DNA of 64,000 bases. It comes from CAWJLS01 sp963843755 (lineage in GTDB: Bacteria > Acidobacteriota > Thermoanaerobaculia > Multivoradales > DATKCC01). Under the pieces are notes generated by a model, which saw only the letters and a program-made list of their open reading frames with translations, did not search any database and was not told where the DNA came from. Positions 30,677 to 39,461 of this stretch are shown here, in pieces. The position numbers were made by a program, and so were the translations under genes. Numbering within the stretch: the first letter of the stretch is position 1; every line of letters begins with the position of its first letter. The stretch lies in assembly GCA_963843755.1 (NCBI GenBank), contig CAWJLS010000003.1, positions 62,001-126,000 on the forward strand, written 5' to 3'.

Positions 30677-32686
30677 CTACGCGGAAAAATCGGGTGAACC
30701 GGGTCCCATCGACGGTTCCCACCTCACTCCCGCCCAGTAGTCGCCCAGCTCCCCGCCGACCAGCCCGTCGTACTCGTAGACCTGCACCTGCCCCAAGAGC
30801 GGCGCGAGCTGGCCCAGGTAGACGAGGAGGGCATTGGGCGCAGCGGCGAAGAGGTACACCGTCCCCTTCCGCTCCTCGAGCGGACGCCCCCGCAGCCGCC
30901 GTGCGAGGGTCTGGGCCAGGCGCAGGGCGTGGGCACCGTCCCGGACCGAGGTGTTCGAAGCGCCGCCCTGGATCGTTGCATCGAGCACCCGCCGGACGCC
31001 CGGCTCCGCCTGCTCGGACTGCTCGGGCCGGTCGAGGTAGCGCAGGACCTCCTCCAGGACCGGATGCGTGACGCTCACCGCGGCGGCCACGTCCCGGGCG
31101 TCCGGATCCCGCTCGACGTCCTTCGCCTCCGGGTTCCACACCGGCTCTTCGACCACCTCTCCGGGCTTTGGGGCAAGCCAAATATCTCGTCCCCTCTGCC
31201 CCCGTTGAACGACTCCCAGGTTGACGCCGCTCTTCGCTTCGAGGAGCGCTCCGCCCAGGAACGCGATGCTGTAGTGCGCCGCCAGGTCGAGGATGACCGG
31301 GCGGTCCGTGGTGCGAGCCTCGGCCAGGAAGTCGCGGAGCGCCGGCAGGATCGCCTCGGTCCAGAGGGACGCGTCGCGAATCCTCCGCCCGTCGAAGTGC
31401 TCGACCAGCGACAGGGTCCGGTCTGCGGCCCCCTCGAGCCCCTCGCCGAGGCCGACGAGGCTACGGACACCGAGTCGGAGCGGGCGAGGCTCCTCCTGCC
31501 GCTCCCCCCGCCGAGCGGCCGCCCCCGAGCTCCCACCCGGACCGGCGAACAGTTCGCCGCGCTGTCCCCTGAGGTAGACCACGGGGGTGATCCACTCGGC
31601 CGCGCACTTGCGCTCACCGAGCACCGCCAGGCGGCCTTCGGTCACCGCGGCCTCGATCGGGTCGCCGGCCGCGAGCCGGCGGTAGAGCGCCGCCGAGAAC
31701 TGGATCGCGGCCGTATCGGACACCGGGAACTGCATCGCCACCACCGCTGGGATGCCCAGCATGGCCACACTCGCCGCCGTCGCTGTGAACGGGTCCCGGC
31801 CCCCGTTCCGCGGGAACGCGCCGCTGTCGCAGGCGTTGAGGACGACGAGCTTCAACTTTTCGAAACTCCCGAGGTTCACCGCGAACGTCTCCGCCGGCAC
31901 GGCCTTCGGCCGGCGGATCTCGTCCTCGAAGTAGAGCACTCCCTCGCCTTCGGGCGTCAGGCCGCCGTGCCCCATGAAATGGACCACGTGCACCACCTCG
32001 GAGAGGAGGAAGTCCCGGAGAACGCCCAGCTCTGCGCTCGGCAGCGTCAGGATCTCGACCTCGTCCACCCACGCCTGGAGCGACTCCCCGATCAGGCGAC
32101 GCTCCCGGCCGACGTCGAGGCGCTGGGCCCCTACCGGCGAGGACTCGATCAGCAGGACGCGGAGCTTCTCGTCGACAGCGACCGGACGCACCGGCCGCGG
32201 CACGTCCAGGCAACGCACCACCGGCGTCCGCCGGTCCTGCGCCAGGAACTCCCGCGTCTCTGGCCGGAAGAGAAGCTCCCAGGGGACCACGCTCCAGGGG
32301 GTGAGGTCCGGATTCTCCGGATCGAACACGAACCGGATGCGAAGCCCCCGCGGCTCCCCGTCGCCGTCCCGCCGATCCTCGATCCGGGCCCAAGCCCGAT
32401 CGAAGGTCCGAACCGTCGCCTCCGAAAAGAGAGCCCGGAAGAGCCCGTCGCCCACCTCCCGCGGGTCAACTGGCGGGCCGTTCTCCTCCGCCTCCGACCC
32501 GGGCTCCGCCGGACGCACATGCCGAAGCCCGCGCTCCAGCGCGGACAGCACATCTCCGACCGCGTCCAGAGCGAAGGGCAAGCGCACCGGCCCGGAGCTC
32601 CGGCCGTAGCTCGACGAGTGCACGGCGACGACCGGCTCCCCTTCGCTGAAGGAACGGATTTCGATCGCCAGCTCGTCGTAGTTCAT
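30677..32686 (-). CDS. CHAT-SAVED protease effector
   Basis: 669 residues, ATG at 32686. Residues ~150-385 are a CHAT (caspase-like) protease: VVPWELLFRPETREFLAQDR, then the catalytic His in VVHFMGHGGLTPEG and Cys in KLVVLNACDSGAFP, and AVVAMQFPVSDTAAIQFSAA LYRRLAAG. Residues ~420-669 form a SAVED domain (RPVILDLAAHYSIAFLGGAL; GTVYLFAAAPNALLVYLGQL APLLGQVQVYEYDG). SAVED-CHAT proteases are known cyclic-oligoadenylate-activated effectors of type III-B CRISPR (Haliangium ochraceum). It faces the cmr/TIR-SAVED/CD-NTase operon and is itself read in the same direction as array D, 70 bp downstream of it. No caspase-like substrate gene is adjacent. Confidence 0.88.
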   Translation of the reverse strand: MNYDELAIEIRSFSEGEPVVAVHSSSYGRSSGPVRLPFALDAVGDVLSALERGLRHVRPAEPGSEAEENGPPVDPREVGDGLFRALFSEATVRTFDRAWARIEDRRDGDGEPRGLRIRFVFDPENPDLTPWSVVPWELLFRPETREFLAQDRRTPVVRCLDVPRPVRPVAVDEKLRVLLIESSPVGAQRLDVGRERRLIGESLQAWVDEVEILTLPSAELGVLRDFLLSEVVHVVHFMGHGGLTPEGEGVLYFEDEIRRPKAVPAETFAVNLGSFEKLKLVVLNACDSGAFPRNGGRDPFTATAASVAMLGIPAVVAMQFPVSDTAAIQFSAALYRRLAAGDPIEAAVTEGRLAVLGERKCAAEWITPVVYLRGQRGELFAGPGGSSGAAARRGERQEEPRPLRLGVRSLVGLGEGLEGAADRTLSLVEHFDGRRIRDASLWTEAILPALRDFLAEARTTDRPVILDLAAHYSIAFLGGALLEAKSGVNLGVVQRGQRGRDIWLAPKPGEVVEEPVWNPEAKDVERDPDARDVAAAVSVTHPVLEEVLRYLDRPEQSEQAEPGVRRVLDATIQGGASNTSVRDGAHALRLAQTLARRLRGRPLEERKGTVYLFAAAPNALLVYLGQLAPLLGQVQVYEYDGLVGGELGDYWAGVRWEPSMGPGSPDFSA

Positions 32687-32755
32687 GGCTGATCTCTCGC
32701 CTCCACTGCGTCACCCGGACAGGTAGACACCGTCCTGGAAGACAAGGGTGAGGCT

Positions 32756-32949
32756 CGGAAGATCCCACCGTGTCGCTCAGGGCAATTCCGAGAAGGGCGA
32801 CGTCAACGGGGGTTTCTGCGCTGCTACCGGCAGTCCATGTCGCAATCCCACCGTGTAGCTCAGGGCAATTCCGAGAGTCGGACGGGGTCATCTACGACTC
32901 GGGCACCTGGCAGTCGCAATCCCACCGTGTAGCTCAGGGCAATTCCGAG
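32756..32949 (-). CRISPR. CRISPR array D, 3 repeats
   Basis: Repeats at 32756 (altered: lacks GTCGCA, TGTCGCTC), 32839 and 32913, with spacers of 46 and 37 bp and a full leader on the right. Transcription is leftward, straight toward the CHAT-SAVED gene whose start is 70 bp beyond the last repeat. Confidence 0.95.
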
Positions 32950-33150
32950 GGCAGCAACTCTAACCATCCTACCCTCAGCGACTTACAAGCACTCCGGCCG
33001 TTATCCCCTCTGAGCGGCCTCTCCGAGACCCCCCAGAGACCCTTCTCGGCACCTCTCATCGATCTGTATCCCTCTGATGTCAAATACCTTACAGCCCCCG
33101 CCGTTCTCCTGGCCGTTTTCGGCCGACTCCAGCCTGGCATGATTCTTGTC
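32950..33150 (-). promoter_or_regulatory. CRISPR leader of array D
   Basis: Second leader subtype (GGCAGCAACTCTAACC). TTGACA box on the minus strand at 33078-33083, 129 bp from the first repeat. The distal half differs somewhat from the others (GGCCGACTCCAGCCTGGCAT). It sits between cas6 and the array, so read-through could serve the array and the CHAT-SAVED gene. Confidence 0.75.
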
Positions 33151-33226
33151 AGCACTCGCCGAACTTCCGCCCGCCTCCCGCCTCTTCCGCCCAGGTCAAC
33201 AGCGTTCGCTCGCACCCTACCACCCG

Positions 33227-33633
33227 TCACCCCACCTCCACCCGCCCCAGCCCGAACGTCGCCCCCTTCCCCAGGTGCAGCACCTCCGCCGTCGCCAGCA
33301 GCTCGGCAAACGGCGCCAGCTCCCCCTCCAGCCGCAGCCGCCCCACGTGCCCCCCAAACCGCATCGACCTAGCCTGCCGGTTCGACCACCGCTCCCAGTC
33401 GTACCACTCGAGGTCCCGCTCGATGATCCGCACCCGGCTCGCCGCCTCGAGCAGCGGCCGAAACTCCCAGTCGAGCTCCGCCGAGTGCCCGTCGACGCCG
33501 TGGAAGTGCGCCACCTCCAGCGCCCGCCGGACCGCCAGGAAGACCAGCTTGCGGAAGTTGAACGGCGCGTCCGCCCGGCCGTCGCTCTTGATCCGGAGCG
33601 GCGTCAGCAACCGCAGCTCCACCGCGCCGCTAG
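33227..33633 (-). pseudogene. cas6: cas6 C-terminal part, cut off by IS insertion
   Basis: Encodes SGAVELRLLTPLRIKSDGRA, NFRKLVFLAVRRALEVAHFH and the terminal RAMP glycine loop GKGATFGLGRVEVG, ending at TGA 33227-33229. Together with 35396-35988 it makes a Cas6 (DUF2276 type) of about 330 residues: removing the IS and one CTAG restores the frame VLA-S-GAVEL. In its present form it lacks a start and ribosome site, so the C-terminal RNA-binding half is probably not made. Confidence 0.92.
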
Positions 33634-35395
33634 GAGCGTGTACGGGATACCGCGGAGCGAGATCCCGCCGGGCCGCTGGCGTCGAAGTGGCGGTGCGGTG
33701 GAGCTGGGTTGCTTGAATCGACTCGAGGTCGAAGCGTTGGCGGCTCGGGAGCCGCTGTTGGGCCTGTGGGCAGTCAATGTCGCCGGGCGAGGGGCAGACA
33801 GCCTGCGCCTGGTGGGCCGTCAGGCCTGGACGCAGGTGGCCCGGTAGAGCTTCAAGACGTTGTGGCCGGTGCAGACCAGGGACCACTGCCCGCTGACGGC
33901 GTGGAGACCTCGCAGGAGGAAGCGCCGGAATCCGCGCGCTTCCTTGATCTGGCCGTTGACCGGCTCGACGACCGCCTTGCGCCGCGCGTAGATCGCCCGG
34001 CCCTCGGGCGTAGAGAGCTTCGCTCGCATGAGGTCTTTGGCTGTGGGCTCTTGCTCTGATTTCGGTGTAGGTGGATCGAGCTCGGCGCCGTGCCGGCGGC
34101 GATCGGGAGCGACGTAGACCGCGCTACCCCGCCGCTGGCCTTGTGCGTCGACCTCGGCAAACCAGTAGCCCGCGTCCGCCGTGACCGTCTTCGGACTCGC
34201 GTCGCAGTGCTCCTGTACCTGGTCGAGCAGGGGCAGGAGGTTGCCGTTGTCCGGCGACTGATTGGTCACCGCCTGGGCCACGATGATCTGGTGCTCCTCG
34301 TCGACCGCGAGCTGGCAGTTGTAGCCCTGGAGGAAGCTCCCCCCGCTCTCCTGGATGCGACTGTCGGGATCGACGAAGTTGCGCTGGGCTTTCGGGTGGG
34401 GCGTCCCGTCAGGCAGGGCTCGGACCCGGTGCTTCGGCAGACCCTCCTCGGTGAGGAAGCTCTCTGCCTCCGCGCCCTCATCCTTCTCCGGGTCCGAGAG
34501 AACCTCGGCCTGCTCTTCGCGCTGGCGGGCTCGGGTCGCGTCGCTCTTGCGCGCCTTTTGGTTGCGCTCCTCGTCCGCGGCCCGCTCGACGCGCCCGCTC
34601 GGCCTGGTCCCGAAGCTCGGCGGCGCGGCTCGCCCGGGCGTCGGCCTCGAGCTGCGCCTTGGCCTGTTGGATGCGCTCCAGACGCCCCTCGCTCCGACGC
34701 AGCTCCTCCGGCAGATCCTCGTCTCGCTGACCTTCGCCGAAACGCGCGTCCTCTTCCTGGTCCACCGCTTCGGCACGGGCCAGAAGCTCGTCCACCCGGG
34801 CCCGTAGACGAGCCTCCTCCTCGCTCATGCGTCGGTAGCTCATCGCCTTGTGCTTGCTCGCGGCAGCCTGCACCTTCGTGCCGTCCACCGCCACGTGGGC
34901 CAGCTTCACCAGGCCCGCCCTGCGGCACAACTGAAGCACCTGGACGAACAGCCCAGCCAGCGCATCCAGGTGCGTCTTGCGAAACTCGTTGATCGTCGTG
35001 AAGAACGGATGCTGGCCCGCCGCCAACACCCGAAACGCCACGTCCTCGTACGTCGCCCGCTCGATCTTGCGCGAGGAGTACACCCCCACGCAGTAGGCGT
35101 ACACCAGAAGCGCCACCATCATCCCCGGCGAGTACGGACGCGTCCCCCGCGAGTCCTTCGCCTGGATCGCCCGCTCGATCTCACCCAGATCCAGCTCCGC
35201 CACCAGCTCCAGGATGAAGTACGCCAGGTGGCCCTCCGGAAGCCAGTCCAACGGCGATGGCGGCAGCAGGAATCCCTGCTTCGGGCTCCACGGCCGGTAC
35301 TGTTTGTCTCCCATGGGCCGATCTTCTCCCAGGGCAAGACCTTGCGCTACCCCTGCGCTCAACACGCGGCGGAAGGATCTATGCGGTACACGCTC
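33634..35395 (-). mobile_element. IS1182-like element inserted in cas6
   Basis: 1762 bp between inverted repeats GGAGCGTGTAC (left) and GTACACGCTCC (right), flanked by a perfect 4-bp duplication CTAG (33630-33633, 35396-35399). Palindromic 4-bp targets fit the IS1182 group. One transposase gene on the minus strand, broken by a frameshift. The insertion is precise enough that cas6 can be reconstructed exactly, so it is probably recent. Confidence 0.92.
33820..35314 (-). pseudogene. IS1182-family transposase, frameshifted
   Basis: ATG at 35314: MGDKQYRPWSPKQGFLLPPS, PDWLPEGHLAYFILELVAEL is the family's N-terminus; TRPYSPGMMVALLVYAYCVG and HVAVDGTKVQAAASKHKAMS hold the first catalytic Asp. The frame is lost near 34585 (GAGCGGGC...GCGGAC region, AELRDQAERA to ADEERNQKAR). 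The second half (FVDPDSRIQESGGSFLQGYN, VTADAGYWFAEVD, VVEPVNGQIKEARGFRRFLL with the catalytic Glu) continues one frame over to the stop at 33820. Either inactive, or a sequencing error. Confidence 0.88.
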
Positions 35396-35988
35396 CTAGC
35401 CAGCACCGGCGCGAGCGCCTCCGGATCGGGCACCGCCGCCGGCACCGGCTCCTGCCACGTCCGCTCCCCGCGCACAAACCCCGCCCGCCACCGTTCTCCG
35501 CTTTCAGGAGGCGCGGGAGACTCCACCCGTTCCAGCACGAACCGCTGCCGCCGCCGGCCCAGCCCCGCCTCGGCCATCCGCTCGATCGCCAGCAGCGCAT
35601 ACGCCTGAAGCTCCACCGCCCGGCCGAACAGCAACAGATCGAACGACAGCGTCTCCCCGGCCGCCACCTCCCGCCGCCCCATCTCCTCCTGCGCAGGCTC
35701 GAAGACGTACGGCCGCGGCGCCGTCGGCACCCCCTTCAAGAACGGCGGCGGCTCCCCCTCGATCAGCGTCTCGAACAGCCGCGGATACACACACTCCCGC
35801 CGCAACGCACAGCTCGCGCACGCCTGCTTCGGCCCCATCGCACACACCGCCCGCCGGAGCGCATGCCCGAACGCCCCCCGCAACATCGACCCCTTGTACC
35901 CCGGCAGCAACGCCCGCTCCTCCGCCCGCAACGTCACCCGCAGACGCAGGTACGGGATCGCAGGCAGGTGGTAGGAGATCTCCGGCAT
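35396..35988 (-). pseudogene. cas6: cas6 N-terminal part, cut off by IS insertion
   Basis: ATG at 35988. IPYLRLRVTLRAEERALLPG, YKGSMLRGAFGHALRRAVCA and CASCALRRECVYPRLFET are the pattern of Cas6 proteins of the DUF2276 type (G--LRGaFG, C--C----C-Y--LFE). Cas6 cuts pre-crRNA within the repeats. The frame runs 12 codons into the IS (ARSVYRIDPSAAC) and stops, so the protein loses its last ~135 residues including the glycine-rich RNA-binding loop. No second cas6 is visible in the window. Confidence 0.93.
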
Positions 35989-36061
35989 CAGTGCGGCTCA
36001 GGACGATCCAGAGGGTGCGCACCAAGCCTACAGCGTTCACAGTGGTTGCGCGAAGGGCGCC

Positions 36062-36869
36062 ACTTCAATCGCACCGTGTCGATCAGGGCAGTTTCGAGGG
36101 ACCAGATCTTCAAGGCACCTAAGAAGGCCTACCGGCTGTCGCAATCCCACCGTCTAGCTCAGGGCAATTCCGAGGACATGGTACTCGTGCGCTTGGATGG
36201 TGAGGTTGACATTGAGTCGCAATCCCACCGTCTAGCTCAGGGCAATTCCGAGCAGGAGCCGCCGCTAACAGACAGCGAGGGGCCGAGCAACTGCTAGTCG
36301 CAATCCCACCGTCTAGCTCAGGGCAATTCCGAGGAATGAAGAACACCAACCACGGGAGGGGTCCGGATAGCGGTCGCAATCCCACCGTCTAGCTCAGGGC
36401 AATTCCGAGAAGAACCCGCGGATGGAGCTCAAGCTCGCCAAGGACGTCGCAATCCCACCGTCTAGCTCAGGGCAATTCCGAGGGCAAGCCCCGCACGGTC
36501 ACCTACAAAGAGCAGGCGGTCGCAATCCCACCGTCTAGCTCAGGGCAATTCCGAGGGTCTGCATGTTGTATCCCAGTTGCAGCTGTGGCGAACCCGATGC
36601 TGTCGCAATCCCACCGTCTAGCTCAGGGCAATTCCGAGAGCCGTACGACTACGTCGCTAACGAGATCCGCCAAGCCGAGAGTCGCAATCCCACCGTCTAG
36701 CTCAGGGCAATTCCGAGTATCAAGGAGCTGTCGATACAAGAGAGAGTCCTAACGCAGTCGCAATCCCACCGTCTAGCTCAGGGCAATTCCGAGCTGGAAC
36801 CGGTGCGTCTGGCCGGACAGTGGGTTGCCCATGTCGCAATCCCACCGTCTAGCTCAGGGCAATTCCGAG
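36062..36869 (-). CRISPR. CRISPR array E, 10 repeats of a variant plus one degenerate
   Basis: Repeats at 36138, 36216, 36297, 36373, 36446, 36519, 36602, 36681, 36757 and 36833; spacers 36-46 bp. All ten carry one fixed change from the other arrays: CACCGTCTAGCTC instead of CACCGTGTAGCTC. A decayed copy at 36062-36098 (TCGATCAGGGCAGTTTCGAG) marks the left end. Array E lies directly upstream of cas6 in the same reading direction. Confidence 0.97.
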
Positions 36870-37278
36870 GGCAGCAACTCTAACTCTCCTACCCTCAGCG
36901 ACTTACAAGCACTCCCGCCGTTATCCCTTCCGAGCGGCCTCTCCGAGGCACCCAAGCACCCTTCTCGGCACCTCTCATCGATCCGTATCCCTCTGATGTC
37001 AAAGACCTTACCGGCTCCGCCGTTCTGGTGGCCGTTTTCGGCCCTCTTGGCGCTGGCATAAATCTTCTCCAACCGACTCGAATAGATGCCACGCCCAACG
37101 ATCCTTCGGCATCTTAGCGTATCCAGCCGGGCGCCGGCCCTGGCCAGGCGCAGCGATCCTCGACCTCTCACCTCGCCTACGCCGCAACCTTCCCTGAGCT
37201 ACGCGCGGATGCGCAAAGAAGAGAAGTGGCTGCCACGCAAACACGGGATGGGCTCAATCCGTCCTGCCGCGCAGGCTG
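36870..37278 (-). promoter_or_regulatory. CRISPR leader of array E and adjoining non-coding DNA
   Basis: Leader at 36870-37070: GGCAGCAACTCTAACTC at the junction, TTGACA (minus) at 36997-37002, 128 bp from the first repeat. The far end has drifted (GCTGGCATAAATCTTCTCC). The next ~200 bp up to vapC show nothing I can name. Confidence 0.7.
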
Positions 37279-37707
37279 CTAGCCGCCGGGTTCCCCGGAG
37301 GCCCGGAAGGCCTCGACCTCTGCGTGAATGCCGCCGTTCTCGCGTACGGCCCGCGCCAGGCGTCCGTCGCAGGTCACCAGCACGGCGCCGAGCGCTTCGG
37401 CGAGGACGAGGTAGGCGGCGTCGTAGGCGGTGACGTTCTCTCGCAGCTCCCAGGCTCGCTCGAGGAGCGCTCCGTGCGGGTAGCGCTCGATCGCGAAGTC
37501 TTCGAGGTCGGCCAGAGCCTCGCGCCCCCTCGTTTCGTCGATCTGTCCGCTGAGTGCGTAGCGGCGCAGGATCTGGAGCGCCTCGACGTCCAGCAAGAAC
37601 GGTGCGTGGAGAGACTCGGCCGGATCGAAGAGCCGCTCGGCGATGGGCGGCGCGGCGGGTGTCTGGAGCAGAACTTCCAGGAGCGCAGAGGCGTCGACGA
37701 CGATCAC
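37279..37707 (-). CDS. vapC: PIN-domain toxin, VapC/FitB type
   Basis: 142 residues from the GTG at 37707 (MIVVDASALLEVLLQTPAAP). PIN ribonuclease acidic residues: D5 of VVDASA, Glu in LLDVEALQILRR, Asp in VTAYDAAYLVLAEALG and VLVTCDGRLAR. Complete. The GTG overlaps the TGA of the RHH antitoxin gene upstream (GTGA), the classic antitoxin-toxin order. It probably cleaves RNA when the antitoxin is lost. Not obviously connected with the CRISPR genes, though it borders the island. Confidence 0.9.
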   Translation of the reverse strand: MIVVDASALLEVLLQTPAAPPIAERLFDPAESLHAPFLLDVEALQILRRYALSGQIDETRGREALADLEDFAIERYPHGALLERAWELRENVTAYDAAYLVLAEALGAVLVTCDGRLARAVRENGGIHAEVEAFRASGEPGG

Positions 37708-37934
37708 CGCGATGCGCGCTCTTCGGCCAGTGCCTCTACCGGCGAGGGGTGCGGCTCGACCGGGCGCCGGCTCTCGATCCTCCGGCGAAGCTCGTCCGGG
37801 GTCGGACGCTCCGCGGTCCGCCGCAGCTCGCGCAGCACGTAGTCCGAGAGCGACATGCCGGCCAGCGCCGCCCGGGCTTTGAGGATCCGGTGGAGTGCGT
37901 CGGGGACGTTGCGCACCTGGAGCATCTTGGGCAT
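37704..37934 (-). CDS. vapB: ribbon-helix-helix antitoxin, FitA/VapB type
   Basis: 76 residues, ATG at 37934. MPKMLQVRNVPDALHRILKA, RAALAGMSLSDYVLRELRRT is the FitA-like RHH DNA-binding domain; the C-terminal tail (RIESRRPVEPHPSPVEALAE) should wrap the PIN toxin. It binds its own promoter as a repressor with the toxin. The ATG lies ~20 bp upstream of a TGC-AT rich stretch (37960, CATGCGATGAGCATG) that may hold operator repeats GCATG. Confidence 0.88.
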   Translation of the reverse strand: MPKMLQVRNVPDALHRILKARAALAGMSLSDYVLRELRRTAERPTPDELRRRIESRRPVEPHPSPVEALAEERASR

Positions 37935-38155
37935 GTGCCCAAGCTACTTGCATGCGATGAGCATGTCAAGCACCACTGGACAGGATCGAGTCAGCCGACG
38001 CCAACCTCACTCCGAGCGCCTGACGCAGGAGATGGAGATCGGAGCCGCCACGCCCTGACCAAGCCCTGTCCGCCGCAGGCTCTCAGGGAAGATCCTGCCG
38101 GAGTCAACCCGGCTCCCCCGTCAGGCGTGGGCGGAGGCCTGGATAGACGGACGAT

Positions 38156-39058
38156 CTACTTCCCTATTCCTTGAAGTTGCGCGAGCTCCGGGTCCTCGGC
38201 GGCGAGTCTCGCTTCAACCCACCCGAAGCCCTCGCTGACGAGGGCAGGTTGCCGCGTCCCCGGCTCCAGGGTGGCTTGCATCCCTCGCCACCCCTTCGCG
38301 CGAACCTGGGTCACCGAGACACGCCGTGCATCCGATGCGACTTCGTACAAGAGGACCGCCCGGTCCAGGATCCAGGTGCTCCCTTCCCCTTCGAACACCG
38401 TGCACGGCGTCAGTCGACCGCAGTGCAGAGGCAGCCCGTCGATGGCAGCGTACTGTGCGCGGTGCGCCGGGAGCTTTCGTCCGAGCATCCGGGCGACCTT
38501 GCCGGCGACATCAGAGGGAGCCACGAGCCCCCGCCTTGCCACCGTGGTGATCTGCGCAGACTCACCCAAGAGGCCCGCAGGCAGAACCGAGGCGCGCGCC
38601 ACCTCCTCGCCTTGGGGGTTGAAGAGCCGGACCAAGTGATAGAAAGGCATCTCATGAGCCGGGTCGCAACGGGTGACCGACCAGTTCTCGACGCGATCGA
38701 CCCGCAGGCCGAGATGGTTCTCCTGAAGGCCTTCGTAGATGGCTTGCTCCCCAGGGTTGAGCTCGGCAGGACCGTTGTCGAAGAGTTTCTGGAAGTAGAC
38801 GTAGAGGAAGTCGTCGATCACCTCGTCCGTGGTCTTCGGCTCCGGGTGCGGGGCATAGTAGGTGTCACCGGGCTTGGCCTCGTGCACCATTCGAAGGTGG
38901 TTTGCCCACTGGTTCTGGACCTCTTGGGGGCTATTGCCGCCCACCAGGGAGGCGACCTCTGCCATCCGAGCTCCGCAGTCAACCGGCACCCATGCGGCAA
39001 CAGGGAGGGAACCGGTCGTGAGGAGGATGGCCACGATCAGTCTGTACGCATTGCGCAT
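38156..39058 (-). CDS. secreted protein of unknown function
   Basis: 300 residues; ATG at 39058 with GGAGAAAAGGA ahead. Signal peptide MRNAYRLIVAILLTTGSLPV AAW. The mature protein has four Cys (VDCGARMAEV, SVTRCDPAHE, LHCGRLTPCTVFE) and an alternating pattern in the second half (STWILDRAVLLYEVASDARR, VSVTQVRAKGWRGMQATLEP). No enzyme motif recognised. Single gene, with ~220 bp to the vapB start on its left. Confidence 0.7.
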   Translation of the reverse strand: MRNAYRLIVAILLTTGSLPVAAWVPVDCGARMAEVASLVGGNSPQEVQNQWANHLRMVHEAKPGDTYYAPHPEPKTTDEVIDDFLYVYFQKLFDNGPAELNPGEQAIYEGLQENHLGLRVDRVENWSVTRCDPAHEMPFYHLVRLFNPQGEEVARASVLPAGLLGESAQITTVARRGLVAPSDVAGKVARMLGRKLPAHRAQYAAIDGLPLHCGRLTPCTVFEGEGSTWILDRAVLLYEVASDARRVSVTQVRAKGWRGMQATLEPGTRQPALVSEGFGWVEARLAAEDPELAQLQGIGK

Positions 39059-39461
39059 TCCTTTTCTCCTCTCTCAAAGCCAGCAAACTCAGTACTTCGG
39101 AGGTCCGCACTGGCTTGGTAGGCACCCTCCTCCCCCACCGTAGACGGCGACGCTGTTCCCATCGGTAGAGTAGTTGCTGCTCCAGGCTCCTGCCGCACTG
39201 CCGGAGAGGGGCCACCGCCTCGGAGCTTCCCTGGTGCCATATGCGACAGACTCGCTATCCTCCACCGCAGCCCAGAGTTCCGCATCGGCCTGGAGGAGGC
39301 CAACCCCCGCAGCGCTCGCCGGCCGCCGACAGCGCCGCGGTGACCGGCCAGCCAAGCTCGAAACCACGGTGTTCAGCACCCACCAGCCCCTGACGCCCCA
39401 GACCGCCGCCGGAGCCCGAGCGGCCGGCACCCCACAGCCCCTGACACGAATGGAAGGACGA
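39059..39461. other. non-coding stretch with a third ECF-type promoter copy
   Basis: Contains GTGCCA (39234-39239), 16 bp, TATCCT (39256-39261), matching the promoters of the two sigma-factor genes, and CACCAGCCCCTGACGC also found upstream of the sigma gene at 43806. No sigma gene follows here. A minus-strand open frame ending SVAVYGGGGGCLPSQCGPPK (39089 onward) could be a small secreted peptide tail but has no good start. Confidence 0.5.

Noticed and set aside
30929..32692. 587-codon plus-strand frame opposite CHAT-SAVED
   Set aside because: Shadow frame; the minus strand has the catalytic His/Cys and SAVED motifs.
37279..37934. VapBC/FitAB pair as part of the CRISPR-CBASS system
   Set aside because: A common stand-alone toxin-antitoxin pair; only its position at the island edge suggests a link.
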